The notes beneath the pieces were generated by a model. That model was given only the letters and a program-made list of their open reading frames with translations. It made no database searches and was not told where the DNA came from. Below are positions 8,759 to 15,667 of a DNA stretch of 64,000 nucleotides, in pieces. This stretch comes from Azophilus sp965214305 (lineage in GTDB: Bacteria > Pseudomonadota > Gammaproteobacteria > Pseudomonadales > Azotimanducaceae). Location: assembly GCA_965214305.1 (NCBI GenBank), contig OZ243949.1:620001-684000 (forward strand), read 5' to 3'. The translations under genes and the position numbers were made by a program. Within the stretch, counting starts at the first letter, position 1. Each line of letters starts with the position of its first letter.

Positions 8759-9574
8759 ATGCAGGTTGGCGACTCAATTCCTTGTCGGTTCAAGATCGCG
8801 CTCGGTTTGGAATACAACGGCGGCGCCTTTTGCGGCTGGCAGCGCCAAGCACAGGCGCCATCGGTGCAGGAAGCCTTGGAAAAGGCGCTGAGCCGCATTG
8901 CCGATGAGCCCATCACAACCGTCGCGGCGGGCCGCACGGACACCGGCGTTCACGCCACAAAACAGGTAGTGAGCTTCGCCACGGCGGCGCGGCGCCCGCT
9001 CAGTGCCTGGCGGTCGGGCGTCAACAGCCTCAGCGGTGCGGGCGTCAAAGTGCGTTGGGCGCAAGCCGTCGATGCGGATTTCCATGCCCGCCACAGCGCC
9101 AGTGCCCGCCGCTATGTTTTTTTGTATCGCATGGATGCGGTGCCCGCCCCCTTGCGCGATGCCTTCGCGTGGCGCGTCCCCAAGCTGGATGCGCAAGCCA
9201 TGCACCAAGCAGGGCAGAGCCTGGTGGGCGAACACGACTTCACCAGCTTCCGCGCCGCCGGATGCCAGTCGCGCAGCCGTCATCGCCATGTACACCGGCT
9301 GAGGGTGTATGGGGTCGCCGGCTTGGTTGTGCTCGACATTCAGGCGAACGCCTTTCTGTTGCACATGGTGCGCAACATCGCCGGTGCGCTACTGCAGGTG
9401 GGCGATGGGCGCCGCCCCCCGAGTTGGGTCGCCGAGTGCCTGGGTGCCAAAGACCGGCGGCTGATCGGCAAAACCGCGCCGGCGCACGGGCTTTACCTGG
9501 TGGATGTGGTCTATCCCGGATGCGACTTTCCGCCCGGCACCCCGCCGCCGCTACTGGCCAGCGAGACGCTCTAG
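8759..9574 (+). CDS. truA: tRNA pseudouridine(38-40) synthase
   Basis: Converts uridines 38-40 of the tRNA anticodon arm to pseudouridine. 271 residues. The catalytic aspartate is D61 in AGRTDTGVHA; GLEYNGGAFCGWQRQ and FLLHMVRNIAGALLQVG are further family signatures. The start is uncertain by a few residues, since RFKIALGLEY could be reached from a later codon. The TAG stop lies in the CTAG end of a copy of the dispersed repeat, so the last codons may have been set by that element. Confidence 0.95.
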   Translation: MQVGDSIPCRFKIALGLEYNGGAFCGWQRQAQAPSVQEALEKALSRIADEPITTVAAGRTDTGVHATKQVVSFATAARRPLSAWRSGVNSLSGAGVKVRWAQAVDADFHARHSASARRYVFLYRMDAVPAPLRDAFAWRVPKLDAQAMHQAGQSLVGEHDFTSFRAAGCQSRSRHRHVHRLRVYGVAGLVVLDIQANAFLLHMVRNIAGALLQVGDGRRPPSWVAECLGAKDRRLIGKTAPAHGLYLVDVVYPGCDFPPGTPPPLLASETL

Positions 9575-9654
9575 GAGCCTCCCCCGCGCCTTCGGAATAC
9601 GCGGCTGCGTCGGTGCCCGCGGCAGGCAGTTGGCGAGATAGGCAGGCTCCTGGG
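9571..9654. repeat. Dispersed palindromic repeat, short copy after truA
   Basis: The left end, starting CTAGGAGCCT at 9571, continues with a segment related to the arm seen at 44349 (CCTTCGGAAT.CGCGGCTGC). The right end (about 9642-9654) contains the inverted end sequence GGCTCCTGG. The copy fills most of the truA/CoA-transferase gap and supplies the truA TAG stop. The middle does not align well with the longer copies. Confidence 0.6.
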
Positions 9655-9685
9655 AATCATTGGGTAATGATGGATATAGTGCGTC

Positions 9686-10897
9686 ATGGATCTGACTTGT
9701 CTGCGACCGCGCCAGCGCCTCTTTGTCAGCGGCGCCAGTAACGAACCCACCGGGCTGCTTGAGGTGTTGCGCGCCGCACGGTTGCCCGAGCGCCTGCATT
9801 TCATTCAATTTCCAGTGCCCGGCTATAACCGCACGGATTTCACGGCCTGGCACTCCAGCTTCCACATGACCACGCCCTTTATGGGGCCGCATCTGCGCGG
9901 TGCCGACCCACAGCGGCTGCATTTTGTGCCCATGCACATGCGCGCCGTTTACGACTATTTGAGCAGCGGTGTTGATGTTGCCCTGGTGCAGGTGGCACGC
10001 GGCCGGGATGGGCGTTTGCGCCTCGGCCCCAATGTCGATTTCACCGCTGCCGCCCTTGCCCGCGCCAAGATTGTGCTGGCCGAATGCAACGAGGCGTTCA
10101 CGGCACCGGCCGGCTGTCCGCTGATTGAGGAGGAGCGCATCGATCGTTTGGTCGTCACTCATCGTCCGCTCCATGCAATGGCTGCCCCAACGATTGATGA
10201 CAATGCCCGTGCCATCGGTAAGCGGGTTGCGGCCCTGATACGGGACGGCGACTGCATCCAGACCGGCATCGGTGCCATTCCCGCTGCCATTCTCGCAAGC
10301 CTCGACAACAAGAATGATCTCGGCATGCATGGCGGCTTGATCGACGACGGCGGCATGGCGCTGATTCGCAACGGCAATATCACCGGCACCCATAAACCCA
10401 TCGATACCGAACGCCACATCACCGGCATGGCGCTCGGCTCTCAAACATTGATCGATTGGCTCGCGGATAACCCGATGGTGGCATTTAGAAGCGCCGATCA
10501 CACCCATGATGTGGGTGTTGTGCGGCGGTTGCCGAATTTTGTCTCAATCAATTCGGCGGTGGAGATCGACCTGATGGGGCAGGTGAATGCGGAATTCGCC
10601 GCTGGCCGGCAGATATCCGGCACCGGCGGTTCGGTGGATTTCATGCGCGGTGCGCGGCTGAGTCGGGGCGGGCGCTCTATCGTGGCCATGAGCGCCACGG
10701 CACGGCGCGCCACGGCTTCACGCATCGTGCCGCGCGTCGAGGTGGTTACCGCCCTGCGTACCGACGTTGATATTGTGGTAACGGAATACGGTGTTGCGAA
10801 GCTGCGCGACTTGCCCCTCGCCGCCCGAGCGGAGGCGCTCATCGCAATTGCCGCCCCCCAATTCCGGGATGAACTTAGGGTAAGCCGCTCGATTTGA
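9686..10897 (+). CDS. Acetyl-CoA hydrolase/transferase family protein
   Basis: Class I CoA-transferase, 403 residues, resembling 4-hydroxybutyrate or acetyl-CoA:acyl CoA-transferases. The predicted catalytic glutamate is E293 in NSAVEIDLMGQVNAE, followed by the CoA-loop motif GTGGSVDFMRGA. The C-terminal segment VVTEYGVAKLRDLPLAARA is family-typical, so the protein looks complete. The acyl substrate cannot be read from sequence. It stands alone on the plus strand between truA and the tRNA-Ser region. Its proximity to P450, thioesterase and Rieske genes hints at carboxylic-acid catabolism, which is inference. Confidence 0.85.
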   Translation: MDLTCLRPRQRLFVSGASNEPTGLLEVLRAARLPERLHFIQFPVPGYNRTDFTAWHSSFHMTTPFMGPHLRGADPQRLHFVPMHMRAVYDYLSSGVDVALVQVARGRDGRLRLGPNVDFTAAALARAKIVLAECNEAFTAPAGCPLIEEERIDRLVVTHRPLHAMAAPTIDDNARAIGKRVAALIRDGDCIQTGIGAIPAAILASLDNKNDLGMHGGLIDDGGMALIRNGNITGTHKPIDTERHITGMALGSQTLIDWLADNPMVAFRSADHTHDVGVVRRLPNFVSINSAVEIDLMGQVNAEFAAGRQISGTGGSVDFMRGARLSRGGRSIVAMSATARRATASRIVPRVEVVTALRTDVDIVVTEYGVAKLRDLPLAARAEALIAIAAPQFRDELRVSRSI

Positions 10898-10942
10898 TTT
10901 CTTCACCGCCTTGGCAGGGTACTTGACAGGCTCAGTTCGGGC

Positions 10943-11032
10943 ATGACCGCTCAGGACATCCTCGCCGGCTACGACGACCTCGAACCGGAAGCTGTGTCGG
11001 CGGCACTCGCATTCGCCACGCGCTGCCGCTAG
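10943..11032 (+). pseudogene. Relic of a DUF433-type antitoxin, C-terminal fragment
   Basis: A 29-codon frame reads MTAQDILAGYDDLEPEAVSA and then ends ALAFATRCR. It resembles the C-terminal half of DUF433 proteins (a short winged-helix antitoxin-like family), where a '..DILEDYP.LTPE.I..ALAYAA' pattern is usual. No N-terminal half or toxin partner is visible upstream, since the CoA-transferase ends 46 nt before it. Probably a decayed remnant rather than a working gene. Confidence 0.5.
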
Positions 11033-11077
11033 CATGGCCTCCCTTCGGGGCGGGCTCTGGCTTGTCCTGACATTAGC

Positions 11078-11165
11078 GGAGAGGTGTCCGAGAGGCCGAA
11101 GGAGCACGCCTGGAAAGTGTGTATACGGAAACGTATCGAGGGTTCGAATCCCTCCCTCTCCGCCA
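11078..11165 (+). tRNA. tRNA-Ser (anticodon GGA), CCA encoded
   Basis: The acceptor stem GGAGAGG (11078-11084) pairs with CCTCTCC (11155-11161), followed by discriminator G and encoded CCA. The anticodon stem CACGC/GTGTG encloses the loop CTGGAAA, giving anticodon GGA at 11112-11114, which reads UCC and UCU. The long variable arm typical of class II serine tRNAs is present (ATACG/CGTAT), and the T arm carries GGTTCGAATCC. Total length 88 nt. Gene relics lie on both sides. Confidence 0.97.
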
Positions 11166-11183
11166 AAGGCGCTACTTTTTTGG

Positions 11184-11291
11184 GTGGAATTTGGTCCGCC
11201 CAAGGACGCCGCCCCCGCGCTGGCCGAATACCAGCGCTTCTACAACCATGTTCGACCCCACTATGCGCTGGACTTGCTCACTCCGATGTAA
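11184..11291 (+). pseudogene. C-terminal fragment of an IS3/IS481-type transposase
   Basis: The frame reads AEYQRFYNHVRPHYALDLLT and ends PM-stop. The pattern ..YQ.FYN..RPH.AL..LTP is the hallmark of the DDE integrase core C-terminus in IS3/IS481-family transposases. The rest of the transposase and any terminal repeats are missing, and the fragment begins within 20 nt of the tRNA-Ser 3' end. A decayed insertion relic. Confidence 0.7.
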
Positions 11292-11408
11292 TACCCCCGC
11301 AAACAAAGGACAGCCGAACTCGAAAAGTCCCATATGATGTGATACGTCCGGCCCGTCCGCTAGCTTACTCTGTTTGACTGGCGGGTAGCCTTGGAAGGAG
11401 AAAAAATC

Positions 11409-11621
11409 ATGAAGCCATTCCTTAAATCATTACCCCCATTAGCAGCCTTCCTGCTGCTTGCAGCTATAGCGGGTCCGGCGGGGGCTCAGACTTCGGTCCG
11501 CGAAGGGCACTCAGTACTGATTAAATTGGGAACAGAGGCCCAAGTTATCGCCGCGCTCGGTGTATCCAACATCCCTACGGGTTGTGGCGAGACCGGGAAC
11601 GATCCTTTCGATTGGCAATAA
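11409..11621 (+). CDS. Small predicted secreted protein of unknown function
   Basis: A 70-residue frame beginning MKPFLKSLPPLAAFLLLAAI has a clear signal peptide with a likely cleavage after PAGA, leaving a mature peptide of about 44 residues with one cysteine. A good ribosome-binding site (AAGGAG at 11393-11398) lies 10 nt upstream of the ATG, which supports translation. I do not recognise the family. A shifted frame stays open to about 11697, so it could be a frameshifted stub of a longer exported protein, but nothing recognisable follows. It sits in the relic-rich stretch downstream of tRNA-Ser. Confidence 0.5.
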   Translation: MKPFLKSLPPLAAFLLLAAIAGPAGAQTSVREGHSVLIKLGTEAQVIAALGVSNIPTGCGETGNDPFDWQ

Positions 11622-11836
11622 TTTGCGCGAAACCAGTCAATCACCTTTTGATAAGTTAATAGGCAACACAATCCAGTTCGCCATCAAGGGCGCCTGATTG
11701 CCCGCGGAAAGGGTCGCAAATTCACAATCCGATTCGATCCTTGGCCAATCATTTCGGCCATCGTTGGCAATATGCCGGAAGTGGGGGAGGCCGGGAGGCA
11801 GCTAGCGCGACATTCCGCACGACCTATTGCCGGCCG

Positions 11837-11876
11837 GAATGAAATTCGTGGCTGCAAACCCGTTCCCGCCCGCCCT
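11837..11876. repeat. Degenerate copy of the dispersed repeat arm
   Basis: ATTCGTGGCTGCAAACCCG and the following C-rich run resemble the arm at 44371-44405 (ATTCGCGGCTGCAAATCCG...). It abuts the stop codon of the minus-strand nuclease-like gene. Identity is much lower than between the good copies, so this is tentative. The rest of 11622-11836 shows no gene I can support. Confidence 0.35.
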
Positions 11877-12410
11877 TCAGGCCGCGAGGGTCTCGATCAG
11901 GTCGCCCTTGCGCTGCAGCACGGTCACGCCCCGCTCCAGGGCCGACTTCTTCAATTCGTCATGAATATGGAAGGTGGCCAGCGCGAACCGCTTCCGGCGA
12001 TGAGCGTGCTCCGGGAACAGGCGTCGGAAGTTGGGTGCCTTCTCGTCTAGCAGGCGCTTCAGGTCGTTCTCGTGCGCCTTGTACTTCACCTCTACGACAA
12101 ACACCTCGCGGCCGTTCACCAGCAGTAGGTCGAACTCGTCCTCAAGGCCGGCGCGGCTGCGCGTGACGTTCCGGTCGATGCAGTCAAAGCGCACCCCGGC
12201 CAGCACCGGGTTGGCCTTGAGGCTGTTGTGGTAGAACTCCTCGGCCATCGCCCCTTGGTTGTTGCTAACACCGCCGTACATTTCCGCTAGCCGGCTGAGC
12301 TTGGCGTCGGTCTTCGCCAGCTGTGCGGCGTTTTCCGCCAGCTGTGCGTCAGTGCGGTCCTGCGCAGCGGCTAGGCCGGCAACCAGCGCTTTCAGTTCCT
12401 CTTCGGTCAT
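11877..12410 (-). CDS. PD-(D/E)XK nuclease-like protein with N-terminal coiled coil (DUF3782-like)
   Basis: 177 residues. Residues about 5-45 form heptad-like alanine/aspartate repeats (DAQLAENAAQLAKTDAKLS), consistent with a coiled coil. A conserved-looking SNNQGAMAEEFYHNSL segment follows. The second half carries EDEFDLLLVNGREVFVVEVK, which fits the PD-(D/E)XK core (acidic residue, then E-V-K). This architecture is common in uncharacterised 'DUF3782' or restriction-endonuclease-like proteins, usually found singly in accessory regions. No methylase or helicase partner is nearby, so a restriction role is not indicated. DNA binding and cleavage are inferred from the fold only. Confidence 0.7.
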   Translation of the reverse strand: MTEEELKALVAGLAAAQDRTDAQLAENAAQLAKTDAKLSRLAEMYGGVSNNQGAMAEEFYHNSLKANPVLAGVRFDCIDRNVTRSRAGLEDEFDLLLVNGREVFVVEVKYKAHENDLKRLLDEKAPNFRRLFPEHAHRRKRFALATFHIHDELKKSALERGVTVLQRKGDLIETLAA

Positions 12411-12579
12411 GGAGAAGCCTCTCGCCGGGTCGATAGCCCAGTATATCCTTATCCTGTCGGCATTCGCGCCAGTTCATCCACTAGTAGCCTGTTGAAGGAT
12501 AACAGGGGGAAGCGACGATGACAGGTCGTTCGCCCAAAGCTACACTCCGTGCAAAGCCAAGACTCAACGGAGATGCGTT

Positions 12580-13827
12580 ATGCCAATGGCCCTTGCGGAT
12601 AATTTGATCGACCCCACCCTGATCCCCGCTTCCGGCGGGCCACCGCACGAATTGTTCGATGCCTGGCGCGAGTCCGACCCCGTGCATTGGAATCCGCCCG
12701 TCAAAGACTACGAACCCCCATCGCCCCATACGTCTCTTCATAAGGGGTTTTGGGTGCTCACGCGCTACCAGGATGTCGTTGACGTCTCGCGCAACCAGGA
12801 GTTGTTCTCTTCCCACGAGGGCAGCCCGATCATCTGGGATTTCGAGCCGGCACAACTTGCGGAACAACGCGCCGGCCTGATGGGTATGAAGCCCGCTGAC
12901 CACAAGGCGGTGAAGAAACTGATTATGCCGCCGTTCGCGCCCAGCGAACTGGCCACTTTTTATCCGGACATTGATCGGGTGGCGCGCTCCATCATCGATT
13001 CGGTCGCGGCCAAGGGCGAGTGCGAATTCGTCTTCGATGTGGCTTCACGGCTGCCCGTCTACACTTTCTGCAAGCTGCTTGGCGTGCCGGATCGGCTACG
13101 CGAGACCGTTTACAGCCTCGGCAACCAGTCGGCCGACACCGAGAATCCGGCGCATCGTGACGAGCGCAACACGGCCACCCACCAGCTGTTTGCCATCGCC
13201 CAGGAACTGGCTACCGAGAAACGTGCGAAACCGGACGATTCCATGCTGAGCCGGGTGGTACACGGCGAGGTGGATGGCGAGAGACTCGACGACATGAACA
13301 TCAACATGTTTTTCGTCACGCTCTCGATTGCCGGACACGAAACCACGCGCAGCACCGCCGCCCACTTTGTGCGCCTGATGAGCGAACATCCAGACCAATA
13401 CGAGCTATTGCGCTCTGATCTGGACCGGCACCTGCCCAATGCCATTGAAGAGGTGTTGCGCCATTCGCCGCCCGTCGTTAAATTCCGACGCACGGTCATG
13501 GCCGACACCGAAGTTGGCGGTCAGCGGTTGGCAAAGGGCGACAAGATCTACCTGTCGTACCCGGCCGCGAACCGCGACCCCGAGGTGTTCCCCGACCCGC
13601 ATCGTTTCGACATCAGGCGTGCTAATGCCAGCCGTCACTTGGCATTCGGCAGCGGCCCTCACTTCTGCCTCGGTGCCCGGTTGGCGCGCTACCAGCTTCA
13701 GGCGCTGCTCAAGGAGATCGTGACACGCATCCCGGACATTCGCCCAAACGGCGACATGAGCATGATGAAGAGCATCTGGTTCAACGCCATCATCCAGATG
13801 CCGGTGGTGTTCACCCCCGAAGGCTGA
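12580..13827 (+). CDS. Cytochrome P450
   Basis: Soluble bacterial-type P450 monooxygenase, 415 residues. The I-helix has the oxygen-binding motif AGHETTRS, the K-helix has the ExxR motif (EEVLRHSPP), and the haem ligand is C363 in FGSGPHFCLGARLAR. The N-terminal part (HWNPPVKDYEPP) has no membrane anchor. GGAG about 10 nt upstream supports the ATG. The substrate is unknown; the general look is that of lipid, steroid or terpene-oxidising bacterial P450s. No ferredoxin or ferredoxin reductase lies beside it. The last codons (GAA GGC TGA) lie inside a perfect palindrome formed by the dispersed repeat end, so the C-terminus may have been replaced by repeat sequence. Confidence 0.93.
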   Translation: MPMALADNLIDPTLIPASGGPPHELFDAWRESDPVHWNPPVKDYEPPSPHTSLHKGFWVLTRYQDVVDVSRNQELFSSHEGSPIIWDFEPAQLAEQRAGLMGMKPADHKAVKKLIMPPFAPSELATFYPDIDRVARSIIDSVAAKGECEFVFDVASRLPVYTFCKLLGVPDRLRETVYSLGNQSADTENPAHRDERNTATHQLFAIAQELATEKRAKPDDSMLSRVVHGEVDGERLDDMNINMFFVTLSIAGHETTRSTAAHFVRLMSEHPDQYELLRSDLDRHLPNAIEEVLRHSPPVVKFRRTVMADTEVGGQRLAKGDKIYLSYPAANRDPEVFPDPHRFDIRRANASRHLAFGSGPHFCLGARLARYQLQALLKEIVTRIPDIRPNGDMSMMKSIWFNAIIQMPVVFTPEG

Positions 13828-13852
13828 GGCGCCTAGGCGCCTCAGCCTTCGG
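13817..13852. repeat. Perfect 36-nt palindrome at the 3' end of the P450 gene
   Basis: The palindrome is centred on CCTAGG (13832-13837) and spans the last three codons of the P450 gene and the first 20 nt of the repeat arm. It results from two head-to-head copies of the repeat end: the inverted end sequence before the centre is duplicated at 13979-13999. As RNA it would form an 18-bp stem, so it may also act as a 3' stabiliser or terminator, although no U-run follows. Confidence 0.85.
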
Positions 13853-13999
13853 AAGTCGCGAAAGCGAAAAGCCGCTATCGCCGTCCCGTCGGCCGGTCGA
13901 TTGAGGCGAATATCGAGCCATATGCAACGAAATCAAGCGGCCGACGGGGCGGATGAGAGCGGCTTTGCAGCCGCGCATTCCGAAGGCTGAGGCGCCTAG
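13833..13999. repeat. Near-complete MITE-like copy of the dispersed repeat, two inverted arms
   Basis: Left arm 13833-13895 (63 nt) and right arm 13938-13999 are imperfect inverted repeats of each other, flanking a 42-nt centre that contains CATATG. CTAG is present at both outer ends. The left arm matches the copy after gyrA at 58 of 63 positions; the inverted right arm matches the copies at 26124 and 44349. It lies between the convergent P450 and tesB genes, and its right CTAG supplies the TAG stop of tesB. No coding capacity. Confidence 0.85.
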
Positions 14000-14883
14000 A
14001 CGGCATGCTCGTTCGTTGTCCAGCGCATCAGCCCCTCCTGCACACAGGTGGCGATGAGTTGGCCGCCTCGATCAAAAAAATGGCCGCGCGCCAGGCCGCG
14101 GCCACCACCGGTGGTTACGGGTTCCTGGTCGAACAGTAGCCAGTCGTCCGCGCGGGCAAACCGGTGAAACCACATGGCGTGGTCCAGGCTGGTGCCAAGA
14201 AAATCGTCATCCTGCCAGCGCAAGCCGTGCGGCAACAGAATGTGGTCGATGAGCGATGCATCGGACAGGTAGGCAAGGCCGGCTTGGTGAATGGCCGGTG
14301 TCTCCGGCAGCCGCTCCCGGATACGCATCCACATGCGTTGGCTTTCGGTGACGGGTTCGCGCTCGGCTGTATCGGGGGGATTGATGTAGCGGCATTCAAG
14401 GGGCCGGGCCACGCCATAGGCCTCGCCAGTTTCGCGTTGGATAAAATCGTCGTAGGTGAAATCGACCGCCTCCGGTGGCGGTACGCTCGGTGCCTGGAAA
14501 GCGGTGAACTCGGGCGTTGCGTCGGGCACCTGAAAGGAGATGAGCATACGGAACAGTTCCTGGTCGTTTTGCAGCGCCAGGGTTTGCCGCCATGAAAAGG
14601 AACGGCCGTCGCGAATGGTCTCCACGCGGATGCTGAGCGGCAGATCGACGCTGCCGGGCCGCAGGAAATAGGCGTGTAGCGAATTTACCCGGCGGTCTTC
14701 GCCGGTTGTGGTGGCCGCCGCCGCCAAGCATTGGGCGATAAACTGGCCACCGAACAGCGAATCGCCCTTGTCCGGCGAGGCCGGTGCCTGGAATTCGCCG
14801 CCACCGAGCTCAGTGGGTGTTATAAGCGCTTGAAACAATTGTTTGAACCCGACTACTGTTTCTGAGTAGTATCCACCGCGCAA
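13996..14883 (-). CDS. tesB: Acyl-CoA thioesterase II (TesB family)
   Basis: Hydrolyses acyl-CoA to free acid and CoA. It is a double hot-dog protein of about 295 residues. Family features: FGGQFIAQCLAAA in the first domain, HAYFLRPG, and in the second half LGTSLDHAMWFHR plus a C-terminal RGHFFDRGGQLIATCVQEGL. The start is uncertain: no ATG is available. The first TTG that does not overlap the tRNA-Arg gene is at 14883; TTG at 14838 is an alternative and would begin MFQALITP. The promoter of tRNA-Arg overlies the 5' end on the other strand. The stop lies in the repeat end. Confidence 0.88.
   Translation of the reverse strand: MRGGYYSETVVGFKQLFQALITPTELGGGEFQAPASPDKGDSLFGGQFIAQCLAAAATTTGEDRRVNSLHAYFLRPGSVDLPLSIRVETIRDGRSFSWRQTLALQNDQELFRMLISFQVPDATPEFTAFQAPSVPPPEAVDFTYDDFIQRETGEAYGVARPLECRYINPPDTAEREPVTESQRMWMRIRERLPETPAIHQAGLAYLSDASLIDHILLPHGLRWQDDDFLGTSLDHAMWFHRFARADDWLLFDQEPVTTGGGRGLARGHFFDRGGQLIATCVQEGLMRWTTNEHAV
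14843..14872 (+). promoter_or_regulatory. Predicted sigma-70-type promoter of tRNA-Arg
   Basis: TTGAAC (14843-14848), an 18-nt spacer and TAGTAT (14867-14872) place the start point near 14879, six bases before the tRNA 5' end. The region is also the antisense of the tesB 5' end. Confidence 0.5.
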
Positions 14884-14884
14884 C

Positions 14885-14961
14885 GCACCCGTGGCCAAAT
14901 TGGATAAGGCACCAGTCTACGAAACTGGGGACTGCTGGTTCGAATCCAGCCGGGTGCGCCA
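14885..14961 (+). tRNA. tRNA-Arg (anticodon ACG), CCA encoded
   Basis: The acceptor GCACCCG (14885-14891) pairs with CGGGTGC (14951-14957), then discriminator G and CCA. The anticodon stem CCAGT/ACTGG encloses CTACGAA, so the anticodon is ACG (A34 normally edited to inosine by TadA), reading CGU/CGC/CGA. The T arm contains GGTTCGAATCC. Length 77 nt. Confidence 0.97.
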
Positions 14962-14995
14962 GCCCTCGCTTTTTTATGCGGGCCTCTTGATGAGG

Positions 14996-15316
14996 TTACT
15001 CCCCGGGTGCTCGATAGGGTACGGCCCGCTGAATCGCTTCATCGATTGTCTCCGGCGTCATAATGACCGTGACGCTCACCCCAAGGGCACCAGCGGCGCT
15101 GATATGCATTGAAACCGCGGCCGCCGCCGCATCGTCCGGTAATTCGGCAATCAGGTAAAGATCCCAGTCGCCGAATGCATAGAACAGGTCGTTGAGCGTA
15201 CCGCCCACGCCCTCCACCGTGGTGCGCAAGGCAGCCTGTCGTTTCGTGCCGCCTTCTTTTAATAGCCCCGTCACGCCGGCCTGGGTGTATTTTGCCCGGA
15301 TCAGGTATTTGGCCAT
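14996..15316 (-). CDS. GYD-domain protein (small alpha/beta-barrel family)
   Basis: 106 residues starting MAKYLIRAKYTQAGVTGLLK, matching the GYD family (PF08734), small ferredoxin-fold proteins often found near oxygenases and other catabolic genes. The segment FYAFGDWDLYLIAELPDD holds the G-[YD]-[WY]-D motif that names the family. I start at the ATG at 15316 because a GGAGA ribosome-binding site precedes it; longer in-frame starts lack one. Function is not established for the family; stress or small-molecule binding is proposed. It is divergent from the Rieske gene. Confidence 0.8.
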   Translation of the reverse strand: MAKYLIRAKYTQAGVTGLLKEGGTKRQAALRTTVEGVGGTLNDLFYAFGDWDLYLIAELPDDAAAAAVSMHISAAGALGVSVTVIMTPETIDEAIQRAVPYRAPGE

Positions 15317-15667
15317 GATTCGTTCTCCATAGGGTTGTTGTTTCGCCAACCTGTGATGTTTGTACACAAATGGGCGGGATTAGACCGAAAGATGGATGCG
15401 GCAATACAGGCCCCGGCTCCAGCCAACGGCGGCACCGCCCAACAAGCCTGCAATCTTCCCCCATCCCACCGCTTCCCGCAACAGGCGGGGGGCAGAGGCT
15501 CCCAGCCCGCCAGCTCCTGTATCAGTTCAAGTTTTTCGACCGCGGGACGCCGCAGTTGGGACGGCCTCCAAATCCCAATCAATGCAAACGGATACGCGAC
15601 CGCCGCTATCATCCGCGGTGCTGTTGTGCCAGTATCTATAACCTGTGCTACTAGTGGGCAAAGCGAC
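15317..15667. other. Intergenic stretch of about 350 nt, no gene supported
   Basis: Lies between the divergent GYD and Rieske genes. Open frames exist on both strands, but they have no ribosome-binding sites, no recognisable motifs and repetitive proline/alanine composition. It probably holds the promoters of both genes; I could not pick a convincing -35/-10 pair. Confidence 0.4.

Noticed and set aside
11617..11697. Frameshifted continuation of the small secreted protein
   Set aside because: The shifted frame is open but short, and its sequence shows no conserved feature.
11078..14961. Attachment-site duplications of the two tRNA genes
   Set aside because: I found no second copy of either tRNA 3' end nearby.
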